From contig CM076197.1 in NCBI GenBank assembly GCA_038277395.1, positions 77,981,951-78,045,950 of the forward strand: 64,000 bases of DNA. Reading direction: 5' to 3'. The notes under the pieces are model-generated. The model made no database searches. It saw only the letters and a list, made by a program, of their open reading frames with translations, and was not told where the DNA came from. The position numbers were made by a program, and so were the translations under genes. This document shows positions 42,701-54,876 of this stretch, in pieces; position 1 is the stretch's first letter; each line of letters opens with the position of its first letter. Source of the stretch: Dryocosmus kuriphilus (Eukaryota > Arthropoda > Insecta > Hymenoptera > Cynipidae).

Positions 42701-45600
42701 GTAATAATAATTATTATTATCATTATTATAGTGTAGCTTTGCGAACTCGGAAGTTCATTGCCTCAGCTATCCAGAACCGCCACGCATCTCTATCCTGTGC
42801 ATCTTCCATCCAGTTTAAATAATCATTTCCTAGCTCTTTTAGATCATCCCTTACGCTTTTCTCCCATCTGTTTCTCGGTCTGCCTATAGATCTCTTACGA
42901 ATCGGTTTCCCTCTTAAAACTTGCGCCACTGTTCTTCCGTTGCCCATTCTTGCAACATGTCCCGCCCAGCTTAATTTCCGCGTTTTTATTACTCCAATAA
43001 TATTTAATGACCCGTAGAGAGCATGCAGCTCATCATTATGCAGTTTTCTTCATTCACTGTCACTTCGTCCCTTTTGGGGCCATAGATTTTTCTAAGTACT
43101 TTATTTTCGAATACTCTAAACCTGTTCTCCTCTCCTTCTTTCAGCGCCCACGTTTCGCACCTGTATATGAAGACCGGCATTATTATCGTTTTGTAAATTC
43201 TAGCTTTGATGTTTCTAGATAACGATCGCGATTTAGTAATGTATTTGTTGCATAGTAGCACCCATTGGCAGCGTGCAGCCGCCTGTTTATTTCCGTTTTA
43301 ATGTTATTGTCGCTAGTTATAATAGTCCCGAGGTATTTAAACTCATTAAATCTTTCAATTTCATATGTCCGGCCATTAGATCCCCCTCTTCATTGCTTTG
43401 TTCTGATCTGTGGACGATCAAATATTTTGTCATCGATTCGCTAACTTCTAAACCTACTTCCTTGGCTTTTGTGATCAAGATTTCCGCATTTTTAGCTAGC
43501 GTTTCTTTATCATCCCCGAGTAAGTCGAGATCATCCGCATATCCCAGAATTTGTATTATCTCATTGAGGGTAGCACCGGACGGATTCGTTTGTACTTGTC
43601 TGACACGTATTCTAAAACTAAGTTGAAAAGGATGCGCGAAAGCGCACCGCCTTCTTTCAGGTCATCGCGGATCAGAAACTCTTCAGATAGGCTTTCGTTT
43701 ACGCGTATTCTACCCAAACTGTCGCTTAAGCAAACTTCGATGAGTCTAACCAATTTCCTTGATACACCCGAGAACTCCAGAATCCAGTACATTCGTGCGC
43801 ATATAATAGAGTCGCAAGCTTTTCTGTAGCCGATAAATAGCTGATGTATTGCTTCATTAAATTCCGATTTCTTCTCCCACAGTAGTCTAATTGTAAACAC
43901 TTGATCGCTTGTAGACCGGTTGCGGCGGAATCCACACTGCTAATCCCCAATGATTTCCTCAGCAAAAGGGGTTAGTCTACTTAGAATTACATTGGGCACA
44001 AGTGAAATTCCCCGATAATTGTTACAGTTCGTTTTATCGCCTTTTTTAGAAATGGGTATAATAATAGAGGTATTCCATTCCTCCGGTATGCGTTCTGTTT
44101 TTCAGATTGCGCATATTAATTTACTTTGCCTTGTGGGGCGAGGTCCCCCATTTTTTATCAGTTCTGACGGTGGGTCGTCAATGCCCGCGATTTTGTTATT
44201 TTTCAACTTTTTTATAGCCATTTTTATTTCTTTATCAGTAGGCTCATCAATTAGTAGATCAGCAGTGTGGATTTTGCCGAAATTAACTTCAACTGGGGCT
44301 TCGCATAAGTTCAATAGCTTCTCGAAATAGTTTTTCCATAAATTTAGTCTCTCTGTCGCATCAGCTACTAGATTGCCATTTTCGTCCCGCATTACTTCCG
44401 TTCTACTTTGAAAGCCTTTCCTTATAAAATTGATTCCCCTGTACATCTCACGCGGATTATTTTGTTTATTATGCGTGTCTATTGCTAGTATTTTATTCTT
44501 TTCCCACTCCCTTTTCTTGGAGCTGTAAAACCTATTTGTACTTTTACTAATCTCGAGATACTTCTTATGTATTTGATCGCACTTATTTTTTGAACTAATT
44601 TCTTTGACCTTTGTTCGCTTTTTAAACCATATTTTGCACTCTTAGTTGAAATATGGTTTGCTTTTGGTTACTTTCTTTAAACCTATAGTACTTTTCGCGG
44701 CTGTCTTTATCGCCTCTTTCATATTGCCCCACAGGGTTTCCGGGTCCTCCTCACAATTATCGCTATTGTCGCTCTGTTTTTGAAAAGCATCGAAACTATT
44801 AGAAATCTTTACTTGATAGTTTAATGTTTCTGTTGGTATTTTAAACTTATCTATATTGAAACGTACTGCTGGCTCTGGAGGGCTAGTTTTCTTACTTAAC
44901 GCTAGTCTGGATCTTAGTTTCACTATCACGAGAAAGTGATCTGAATTTAAATCCGCTCCTCTGTACGATCTTACATCGAGAATGTTTGTATGACGTCTTC
45001 CGTCAATTAAAATATGATCAATCTGATTATGAGTGATACAATCTGATGATGTCCAGGTGGCCTTCTGTATATTTTTATGCTTGAAATATGTGCTTTTGAC
45101 AACGAGGTTCTTTGAAGATACAAAATTTATTACTGTAGTCCCATTAGCATTGCTTGTCAAAAACTTGTTCGAGTGTTTCGTAAAAAAGATCTTTAGTATC
45201 TTCGCATTTGTCCTCGGCAGGGCAGTGCACGTTAATTAGCACCTGTTTGCAGAAATTACCCTTTAGTACAATATATCATAACCGGTCGTTAATGAATTGT
45301 ATATCGATAAACGCTTGCGAAATTCGTTTATGAATAAGAAACTCGGTCCCCAGTTTGCGCCCTTCAGCTCCACCATAGTGAAAAGTATAGTTATCGTTAG
45401 AGATTGATGCGTACTCACCCGGCCAGCAGGTTTCTTGAAGTGCTATTATATCAATATCGTATCTCTTTTCTATCTCAATGAGTTCGCTAAATCCACCAGC
45501 ATTTAGACTACGCGCGGTTAGAGTTCCCGCCTTAAGATATTTTATTGTAGTTGTTTGTTTTTGGAAGTTAGCCATGATAGTTTTAAGAAAGTCTGCACGC
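42700..45600 (-). mobile_element. RTE-like LINE, decayed, with TAA-type tail
   Basis: A minus-strand non-LTR element. Its 3' end (plus-strand 42700-42731) is a run of tta/tca triplets instead of poly(A), as is usual in RTE-type LINEs. The coding region follows with endonuclease and reverse transcriptase. Sequence above 45600 (to about 46150), GC-balanced and non-coding, may be its 5' untranslated region. No TSD was established. Confidence 0.78.
42726..45575 (-). pseudogene. RTE-like endonuclease/reverse transcriptase, decayed
   Basis: Reading along the minus strand, the APE-type endonuclease starts near 45575 (MANFQKQTTTIKYLKAGTLT, then LQETCWPGE). It continues with WTSSDCITHNQIDHILID and SDHFLVIVKLRSRLA to about 44642. 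The reverse transcriptase has LKNNKIAGIDDPPSELIK near 44190, GYRKACDSI near 43815, LKEGGALSRILFNL near 43640, and YADDLDLLGDD near 43510-43550. The typical C-terminal tail is present: TIIMPVFIYRCETWALKEGE, VLRKIYGPKRD, and IGRPRNRWEKSVRDDLKELG. The protein is usually annotated in animal genomes as craniofacial development protein 2-like. Several stops and frameshifts break it into at least five pieces. Confidence 0.85.
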
Positions 45601-46212
45601 TAGAGACCCTGTTCCGATTGCAGGTGAGTCTACCGTCCCATGAGTGAAAACCCCCACATGTACATCCATAGGTCTAAGTATGGGAGCTTTCCGACTTTGA
45701 CAAGGACCGTGTCAGCTTGTCGTCAGACACATTACGGTTTTATCCTCGTATCCTAACGTCCCCTAGCAAGGCAGTGCGCCAAACTGCCATCAATACCACG
45801 TTGACCCTACTGGCGAATCATTCCACACATCCCTTGCGGGCAGTGTCATCGCTGTGGTGTCCAATGGAGCAACAGGATTTTCCCCTTACAAGATTTTTAG
45901 TTTTGGTTCGGTTAGTGTTTCTAGGTGGATACACGCTGCGCCTCGGCTTGGTAGAATCCACCTATTGCACATGGACGCGAAAGGGTGAAGCCCCCCAAAC
46001 CATGGCTGTCGTGTACCTATTTTTTTCCAGTGTGGGCTCACCATACCCACGACTGGTTGCTATCGGCTGTCCGCGACTGTTTATTCTTGTATTCGCAGTT
46101 AACTTCAGAAGCTGTTCAACCTCAGGGGACGTTCCTCTATCCGCAACCTGAGGACGCGCTATAAAAAATTAGAATTTATGTTTTCACAAGCCTAGTGGTT
46201 ACCGTACCGACC
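45601..46212. other. GC-balanced non-coding stretch, possible LINE 5' region
   Basis: It adjoins the RTE-like endonuclease start on the minus strand. It has no recognised domain. Its composition contrasts with the AT-rich DNA beyond 46160. Confidence 0.45.
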
Positions 46213-48378
46213 TACAATGGGAGGAAACGCACTTTTTTCGTTCAAAAAAGTCCAACATTGTTCAATTTTTCCCCGATTTGCAATTATTTTTCTTTAAATT
46301 AAAGTGTGCTAAATTTAAAGAGCACCCTATTCAAAGATTTTGGCATTTTCTTCTATTTGTTTATTATATGTGTACTCAAAGTATGAGAAAATCGAGATTT
46401 TTCATAAAATATTTATTTACTCTTCAACAACTGTTTGCATATAATGCAGATCACCTTCAGTCAACACAAGGGGACTCCCAGAATACAAATAATTTAATTA
46501 TTGTATAGTTCAATTATTATAAACAAATTACGTTAAAAAAATAGCCAAATATCGTAATTTTTGTTGAAAATAATTTTTTCTTAGCTAAAAGTGTTTTAAA
46601 TTGTTGTGGGAGTGATTTTCAGTCACAATTTATATAAAATATTAACAATTATAATTGTTATAAACCATTTTTGTGGAAAAGTTTGGAATTTATGGTTTTT
46701 TCAATTTCGGATTTCCCTTTTTCACCGGCATTGATATAAATGTTCTTGAAAATAAGATATTTTGAATTATACTTGTTAAAATACAACAATTGTTAATTTT
46801 ATAAAAAATTTAAATAAATAAATTCAAAATTTAGCGCTTTGGCCGGGAAAAGAACTTTTTTTGCACTAAAACTTTTTAAAATTTTTGTAAGAGAGATTCG
46901 AAGTCACTATTTCTGTAAAAATGAACAATAAACAATTGTTATGGGAAATTTTTGTATCGACATATATAATTAGATAGATTTTTTTCAATAGTAGGTCCGT
47001 ATCAAGTGTAGAGTTTATCTTTCAGGCTTTGGTGACCAATAAATGGGTCAGAATTTACCAATAAACTGTGTGCTAAATAATATAATAATAAGCTGTGTTT
47101 ATAAACCTTTGTTTTAAATTTTTAATCCAAATTTTAACTGCAAATCTCCCGCACAAAAATTTAGAGCAGTTTCAGTGCAAAAAAAAAAAAAATTTTCCAG
47201 GTGAAGATATCACAATTTTACATTTATTTGTTTAATTTGTTTATAAAATCAGCAATTATTTATTATTATTTATTTATTTAACAACAGCATGAGATACAAG
47301 TTTAATACATAATTAAATACATACATATGAGCTAATCTGCTGCGATATTTGCTTAGGTTCTAAGACCTGTGCAAAGAAAGTGAAATATGCTCGCTTATAT
47401 AACTATATTTTACCAACAGAAATAGACTTATTAATCTAGGAAGATACAATAAGGTTCCTAATTTTTAGGACACCCAGTAGATACATTGCAAGCAGACAAA
47501 GTTCTTTTTTATCTGGAGAATTCAGAAGTGCCATCCAGAAGGCACCAGAGGCCGTAAGGCCACTCGCGGACCCAAAAAAAGATGTTCGAATATCTCTATA
47601 CATTGGGCATTCAACTAGCAAATGAAATAGCGTCTCTTCCACTCCTAGATTACAAATTGAACAAAGTTGACCTTTACTGAAACCAAAACTAAATTCAGAC
47701 ACTGAAAATCTCCCTCTTATGGCACCCATGAGACGCACTTGTGCGAGAAGTCTGACAGATCTGAACGGGGTACCATTAGGGTACTCTTGACCTAATGGGT
47801 GAATACTAAGGAAAAATCAGCAATTGTTATGTCTTAACTAACATAATGGACGACATGTTATTTTTAATAACATCTGCATCAATTCAGATGATGAAGGGAA
47901 ATCCGAATTTGAAAAAAAACCCACAAATTCCACATTTTTCCACAAACATTGTTTATAACAATTATAATTGTTAATTTTTGACATAAATTGTGACTGACAA
48001 TCACTCCAATAATAATTTAAAGCATTTTTAACTAAGAAAAAATTGTTTTCAACAAAAATTACGATATTGGGCTATTTGTTAACTTGATTTGTTTCTAATA
48101 ATTGAATCATACAATAGTCAAATTATTTGTATTCTAGAAAACCTCTCGCGTCGACTGAAGATGATCTGCATTATATGCAAACCGTTTTTGAAGAGTAAAT
48201 AAATATTTTGTGAAAAATCTCGATTTTCTCATACTTTGAGTAAACATATAATAAACAAAACAGTAGAAACAGCTGAAATGTGTGCACTTTAATTTTTAAA
48301 AAAAAATAATTGCAAAGCGGGGCAAAATTGAAGGCTGTGGACATTTTTGACGAAAAAAATGCGTTTCCTCCTACTGTG
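46213..48378. mobile_element. Long-palindrome foldback element 2, with LINE insertion
   Basis: Outer ends tacaatgggaggaaacgcac (46213) and gcgtttcctcctactgtg (48378) are inverted. The mirror continues inward: 'tttgcatataatgcagatca' with 'tgatctgcattatatgcaaa', 'attacgataT' type words, and 'aacaattataattgttataaa' with its near-complement. Arm identity is roughly 80-85%. The right arm is split by a LINE fragment (47258-47812). It is related in layout and terminal CACAGTR motif to 39982-42191. No coding capacity of its own. Confidence 0.82.
47258..47812 (-). mobile_element. 5'-truncated LINE copy in foldback element 2
   Basis: Nearly identical to 48523-49075 (the 3' end of the full-length LINE), with a few substitutions and one 3-base difference. 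It encodes the last ~100 residues of ORF2 (47436-47738), with the Cys-His motif CSICNLG and HLLVECPMYRDIR. Its 3' tail is an A/T triplet-quintet run, not pure poly(A). An exact 13-bp TSD (aaaatcagcaatt) lies at 47245-47257 and 47813-47825. Removing it restores the palindrome arm. Confidence 0.92.
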
Positions 48379-48522
48379 GCGAGCACGGCGCGGCGCGGGG
48401 TGCCCCGCATCCAGCGACCTCTCCTTTTCGATAAAATTAACTATTGAGGTCTTTTATAAATATTATAATAATATATTTGGCAATTTATAATAACCATTAT
48501 AATACCGAATTATAAATAAGTA
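48379..48522. other. Short GC burst then AT-rich target DNA of the LINE
   Basis: gagcacggcgcggcgcgggg (48381-48400) is followed by AT-rich sequence. The last 15 bases are the LINE's TSD. Confidence 0.5.
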
Positions 48523-48702
48523 TTATTATTATTATATTATTTATTTAACAACAGCATGAGATACAAGTTTAATACATAATTAAATACATACATATGAGAT
48601 AATCTGCTGCGATATTTGCTTAGGTTCTAAGACCTGTGCAAAGAAAGTGAAATATGCTCGCTTAAATAACTATATTTTACCAACAGAAATAGACTTATTA
48701 AT

Positions 48703-51700
48703 CTAGGAAGATACAATAAGGTTCCTAATTTTTAGGACACCCAGTAGATACATTGCAACCAGACAAAGTTCTTTTTTATCTGGAGAATTCAGAAGTGCCA
48801 TCCAGACACCAGAGGCCGTAAGGCCACTCGCGGACCCAAAAAAGGATGTTCGAATATCTCTATACATTGGGCATTCAACTAGCAAATGAAATAGCGTCTC
48901 TTCCACTCCTAGATTACAAATTGAACAAAGTTGACCTTTACTGAAACCAAAACTAAATTCGGACACTGAAAATCTCCCTCTTATGGCACCCATGAGACGC
49001 ACTTGTGCGAGAAGTCTGACAGATCTGAACGGGGTACCATTAGTCAGGTACTCTTGACCTAATGGGTGAATACTAAGGAAGGGCAGCACCTGCAGAGACG
49101 TTGACTGCGCTAACCTGCTCAAGTCCGCCCCCCTGAGATGGGCCTCGAACTTTGCCAAAATTGACTCTTTGCGTGACTGTAGACACTTCAAGTCCAAGCC
49201 AGGCCACATGTCACCCTGCCCACACAACGAAATAAGATTTTTGACCTGTAAGACCCAGTTAAATTTTGGAACACCAGAGTCCGAATCAGCCAGGATCTGT
49301 AGCCGTGACAAACAAATTCTAGGCAGTCTCTCTTCTTCCATGCCCAGGACTCTCTCCAACCAGGCGGAAGGCCAAGCACCTTCTTAAAGAAGGTGGTTTG
49401 GATGACCTCGACCTCCCCACAGAATCGTGGGCCCCAAATTCCTATGGCATAGAACAGAACATTAGCTACAAGACTTTGAAAAAGAATCAATTTTGAGCGC
49501 CAGGATTCTGCTTTGGAGTTCCGCAGAACTTGTAAAGTTGACCCCGTAGCCATTCTTGCGGCGGCAATTCTTTTATTACACGCCAATGTAAAAGTACCAG
49601 CGCTCGAAAATGTATTCCCCAGATAAATATACTCCCTGACCATCTCTAGCTGCATATCCTTGAAAGTAAAACTTGGAATTCTAGGTGGTCTCCCTCTATG
49701 AAAGATCATGGTCTTGGTCTTTGAAGTATTAACCTCCAAAAAGTTTAAGTCACAATACTCAGCCAGGACATTCATTTTCCTCTGAAGATCAATACGAGAG
49801 TCAGCAAAGCATCACGATATCATCGGCATATGCCAGCAAGACGATCTCCTTCACATGATTGATAGAGATTCCCCTTACTCCCCGAATCCGAAAAAAATCT
49901 TCCAGGTCTCCAATCAATAAGATAAAAAGGACAGGACTTAGAAGTTCCCCTTGGAGAACTCCGCAAGTCACGTCCACTGGATCAGTAAGGCCCTCAGGTG
50001 TACGGATAGACATTTTAGCTGCATCGTAAAGGCTTTTCATGATCCTAATGAATCTCGTACTAATACCCAGTTTCAATAATTTAGACCAGAGAAGATCATG
50101 ATTAACTGAAGGAAAGGCCCTTTTAAAATCAACGAAACATGCAAAAACTTTCCGTCCAGGAGTGGAGAGATGAATTTGAATAATAGAGCTTGGAACAAAT
50201 ATATGGTCCATACAGCCTCTGGAAGCCCTAAAACCAGCTTGAAATTCAGGTATACATTTCTCAACATTCGTCCACTCTACAAGTCTTTCCAGGAGGATCC
50301 GCGTAAATATTTTTGCGATGACATTCACTAACGCAATATCTCTGTAGGAGCCTGGATCCTCTTTGTCCCCCTTCTTGAATAACATACACGTGAGAATCAT
50401 TGCCCAAGAAGGGGGAACCTCCTCATTTTCCCAGATCCTCCCGAACAGACACTCAAGATAGTCTAAACCTATTTCGGGTAAAGCACGATAAAACTCGGCG
50501 GAAATCCCATCATGGCCGGGGGCTTTCCCCTTTTTACATTTACAAATAGCAGCCTTGATTTCCTCCCTTGATATTTGGGTATCTAGCAGGGGATGTGTAT
50601 TAACACTCCAAGGAAGGTCAAGGTTCACTTTAGGAGGATACAACCTATTCGAAAAAGCTTGCCATAATTGAAGGTCAATATTACTACTCTGTGTAAGCCT
50701 AGGCTTAAAAAAGTTAACTGCTCTCCAAAACTCTGACGTTCCTCTAGCAGATTCAAGAGCTTCTTGAAAGGCCTTCTCATACCCATTTTTTTTCGAGGTT
50801 AATAGTAAGGTATAAGCTTTTTTATTTAAATTAAATTTATTAATATCCTCTTGTGCGAACCCTGATCTTTTACAATCTTTAAGACTATTTACTACCTTTC
50901 TTTTGGCATTATAGCATGCCCAGTCAAACCAAGGCTTTTTCCCTATAAAACGCGTAGAGTTAGTCTGAATCATACCAGCAGTTGAGGCCGCCGCCTTAAT
51001 TGCCGAGATAAAATTATCATTTGCGACAGATACTGAAGAGTCAAACGCTGCCTCCGGGTCCGGGAGAAATAGTGACTCTCGGAATACCCCCCTTCTGTCC
51101 TCCCTCCAAGTCAGCCTTGCGTTCCTAATAATTTTACGTTCAACAGTGTTATCCTCTCGTATCCCCTCTCCTCCCGATGACGCTAGCTCTACGCAGACCG
51201 GCAAATGATCCGAGCGCGTCGCGATAGGCATAATTTTAAGATCACTTATCCCTTCTATGGACGATAAATCGCACGCCACAAGATCTATAGTACTCCCCCC
51301 TCCAGAAGAGAGGCAAGTAAGGCCAGCCGGGCAGTCACCCCTAAATCTTCCGTTCAGAATAGCAAACCCACGTATTTCTAAACAATCAATCAGCGTAGTA
51401 CCACGCTTACATATTACAGGATCGGATACCAACCTCCCCGCGCTCGCATTCGCCCCCGCCGGAATAGCATCAGGGCATATCTGATTCAAATCCCCAATCC
51501 GCGCATTAAAATCCCCTCCCAGAATTATAGGCGTGGAAGGATGTAACTCTTCTAGACGATCAAGGACAGAGTCTAAACCGTCGCGCAAATAATCATGGTC
51601 AAGACTCGGCTTGAAATAAATGAGGCCCACAATAAAAACCAAAGAATTATCTGTGCACTTTACAAAAATCCACTCTGAGGAAGAATCCAACAACTCACAG

Positions 51701-51948
51701 ATAAACCTCTTCCGGCTCACAAATAGCGCCAAACCCCCACTAGCTCTACCAAATTTACTTACTCGTATCGCATCCACGTTGAAGGAAACATGCTGAGATA
51801 ACCAAGGAGGAGTTATAGGCGCCGATTGGAGCCAAGTTTCGCTCAGGCATAAAATATCCGAATCGAAGTTGAACATTATCAAATCACCAACATTGGAGAA
51901 ACCGTAACAGTTCCAGAAAACAATCCGGGGTAACCTCCCTCTCACCAA
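48703..51948 (-). pseudogene. LINE ORF2: endonuclease, reverse transcriptase, Cys-His end (two frameshifts)
   Basis: The ATG at 51948 starts MVRGRLPRIVFWNCYGFSNV. APE endonuclease motifs are NCYG, LSETWL, GGDFNARIGD and SDHLPVCVEL. Reverse-transcriptase motifs are KGKAPGHDGISAEFYRALP, SYRDIALVNVIAKIFTRILL, FVDFKRAFPSVNHDLLW (motif A), GVLQGELLSPVLF (motif B) and AYADDIVML (motif C). One extra T just after motif C (about 49803) breaks the frame at residue 715. The downstream part continues in a second frame (49188-49775) and, after a shift near 49355, in a third to 48703. That part ends with the zinc-knuckle-like CSIC...HLLVEC. The first 715 residues are free of stops, so decay is slight. ORF2 starts 10 nt after ORF1's stop. 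Confidence 0.9.
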
Positions 51949-51958
51949 CGATGATAAC

Positions 51959-52851
51959 TCATTTACTTTCCTTACGGACCCTATTCGATCCTCTTCGCAA
52001 AGACTTTGCCGGGGAGTTCTGGGCGAGATTTACGGATAGAAACTCACTGATGGAGCCTTCCTTGTTTCGACGTGCTTCTTCGGACGAAGAAATTGATTCC
52101 GACTCTGACCCAGTTTTCTTGGAGGATCTACCTCTCTGTCTCTTGATCGTATCCTTCGCCCCAAGAAATGTATCTATCACACTAGTAGGAGGGCCAGCAG
52201 ACATAGCACTAATTTCGTCAGATGTCAGCACTTTCCCATTGAATTCCAAGTGATTACCTTTTATTAACACTTCGACGCCTCGATCCTTCAGGATGCTCTT
52301 CTTCTGGATGAGCTGCCTTCTCGTCTGCCTTTCGAGCTTCGACCTGTCACTCGAGACTGTCAAGCCCATTGCCGTGAAGGATTTCGCCTTTTGAAAAACC
52401 TGGAACCTTTGAGATGGAGACCCCAACCTGATCAGCACCGGTCTGTCGCCAGGGTTCTTTCCCAGACGAAAAGCAGAATCCACTACAGCATTTTCAACTT
52501 TAGCATTCGAGAACACCTGTCGAACAGACGAGACTAGGTCGCTATTGTATGACTCAGTGTCGCTAAGCTTATAAAGAATCACATTTTTGGTACTGGCATC
52601 CTTTCGGAGCTGCACGACCTCTTCTTTCAACAGTTTCATGTCGTTTTCGTGTTTTTCCTCTCCAGCTGATCATTCCTTAATCTTAGCGATTCTGTTTCGC
52701 GTCTCAGAAGGTCCAGTTCACCCTGGATCTGAGCGGCTGAACCCTTCAGGGCAGCTACATCGTTTTTCGTTATTGAAGTATCCTCCTTTATGGAAGTTAG
52801 CAGGGTCTCAAATCGCAACACGTCAGCCGGAGACATACCAGGGGCACCCAT
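51959..52851 (-). pseudogene. LINE ORF1 protein with coiled coil (one frameshift)
   Basis: The likely start is the ATG at 52851 (MGAPGMSPADVLRFETLL). Residues about 15-85 are heptad-like and rich in Leu, Glu and Arg (coiled coil). A one-base change in an A run near 52665 shifts the frame into the second part, which begins MKLLKEEVVQLRKD at 52639. That part contains a compact domain (VILYKLSDTESYNSDLV, DRPVLIRLGSPSQRF) and a Ser/Lys-rich tail. The arrangement resembles L1-type ORF1 RNA-binding proteins; no CCHC knuckle is present. Total about 297 codons. It ends 10 nt before ORF2. Confidence 0.8.
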
Positions 52852-53146
52852 TTGTGGTGACACGGCCCTGAACCGGACAGCTGTTCGACGGGTCGGAGTC
52901 AATGTTTGAAGAGCCGTTAGTTCCCAGAACCTTAGATCTCGAAATCAACACAAAATACACATCCTCATTGAGATGAGAACATCGCAACAAAAACAGAATT
53001 CAGTCAGCCACCGATCCGACACTTCACCTTCAAAAATTCAGAAGCAACTTCAGTCACAAAAAACCACCACTGGCGAAAACACACAGAGCGATCACGCACG
53101 CGACCAACAGGCCCGACGCCATATTCCTCTCAATTATAAATAAGTA

Positions 53147-53395
53147 CGAACAATTAAAACCATACGAAAAGCTAACACCATTTTTACAGAAAAATATAAA
53201 TAACTACAATAAATTACAACAAAAATTACAGAAAAGTAGAACTTGTGTCTTTTGTTTGGTCGAATTTTGAACTTTTTTGCACTTATGTACTACTTTTTCT
53301 GTCATTTTTGTTGTAATTTATTGCATTTATTTGTACTTTCCTGCAAAAATAGTTGTAGTTTATAGCACTTATTTGTAAACAATTTTTCACCAGGG
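53147..53395. repeat. Small inverted repeat flanking the LINE
   Basis: 'ataactacaataaattacaa' followed by 'caaaaattacagaaaagtag' (53198-53240) is mirrored by 'ctactttttctgtcattttt' followed by 'gttgtaatttattgcattt' (53290-53331). It is probably part of the foldback that served as the LINE target. Confidence 0.7.
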
Positions 53396-54876
53396 ATTGA
53401 AAGAAAAATGTTCAATCTGCGTTTTTGTATAAAGTAATTTTCATGAAATTTTTAATGATAAGCAAAAGCTACCTAATTGGGATGTTTAAGGTTAAAAGTG
53501 TCAATTTATTTTTTTCGTGAAATCTATTGGTAAGTAAAATGAAAAATTCCCACTGATTAAAAAATATATCAAATAATTTTTTTTCTTTTTGCACCCATTT
53601 CTCGATTTTTCTCAAAAAGTATTGTTTCACTGAGAAAACATAATAGAACAGAACAGATGCATATCAATGCGATCTACAACTTTTATTCAAACACTTTTTC
53701 AACAAAACCAATAATTTAGAAGGAACTCAAGAAAATAATGTTTTTCTTGGGTTTTCCGGACAATTCGGACGAATTTTGAACTTCTTTTGTACTTTTATAT
53801 TTCTTTATAACACTAATCATTTAGGAAACTTTCCACCCGTCCAAATGGATATTAATCCTTGATTAAAAAACAAACAAAGAATATTTTTGCCGAAGAATTT
53901 ATAAAAATAAAAGAACTTATTTTCTAAATTACGCAAACGCCCATTGATTAAAAATTTTTCTAAAGCAAGACTCTTTGGAGTATCAGCGAAAGAATATGCG
54001 AAACAAAATCGAATCAGCCAATCTTGAGAAAACCAATTTTGAGATTTAAAAAAAATAATTAAAAAAACATAAGAAATAAGCACGAAGACTTTATTGAAAG
54101 TGATTGGGACCACGAAATTCGGATTCCGCGATTAATTTTATATAAAAATATACAGTTTCAATAAACTCAATGGGAATTATCATCAATGCAGAACATAAAA
54201 CGGGAGCGGTCGTATGAGTAACTTAATCCAAATTTTATTACATGCAGGTTTGATAATAAATTTATGACATAGTATCGGCTAATCATAAAAAGCACATAAA
54301 CTTGACATTTTCAGAAATTGTAATAGTGCTATTAAAAATAACTCCTCTATTATGAATCTAATATCAAGAATATTTATAGAATAAGAATAATGCAAGAAAA
54401 TAAAATTAATTAAAAATAAATACTGATTTCTAAATAAATTCTGAAGCCTTCTCGTGAGATTTGTACTTAACTATGTATTGATTTTAAAAAAAAATAACTG
54501 ATTGTCATTTTCCGTTTAATTAAAAATATAAGTAGTGTCTATGGATCCGGTCTCAAGCCATGTGTATTTCCCCTTTCCAAGACTGTACCTTTAACTCGAC
54601 TGTATTATAAACGTACATAAACGCACGGAATGTCCGTAGCTTTAAACTCGGCGTTTAAAATACTTAGGAACTTAAGTTTTCATAATTAGAATATCAGTCT
54701 AATACAGTTAACATAATATGTGATGTTAGAAATTTCTACCTTTATTGCATGAAACATGTTCGGAAATTTGTATGCTGTTAGCTCATGTTTCGTTTTTTAG
54801 AAAATTTCGAGAGAAAATTCAATGACAAGTTTCGTAAATTTAAGATAAATTTAGGAAAATTTACTTGCAAGTTTCG
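53396..54876. other. AT-rich non-coding stretch
   Basis: No supported gene. The last eight bases (aagtttcg) are the left TSD of the next element. Confidence 0.6.

Larger units (their letters stand above)
48523..53131 (-). mobile_element. Full-length 4.6-kb LINE with 15-bp TSD
   Basis: The 15-mer aattataaataagta lies exactly at both sides (48508-48522 and 53132-53146). The element is on the minus strand, with a 5' leader of about 280 nt (53131-52852), ORF1, ORF2 and a 3' untranslated region ending in a TAA/TAAA run. It inserted into AT-rich palindromic DNA (right flank arms near 53188-53240 and 53290-53343). It carries only a few frameshifts, and a near-identical truncated copy is 700 bp away, so the family moved recently. 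The clade is not settled by eye. Confidence 0.93.

Noticed and set aside
48381..48420. GC burst as a CpG island promoter
   Set aside because: It is only about 40 bp, at the edge of a foldback element, with no gene starting nearby.
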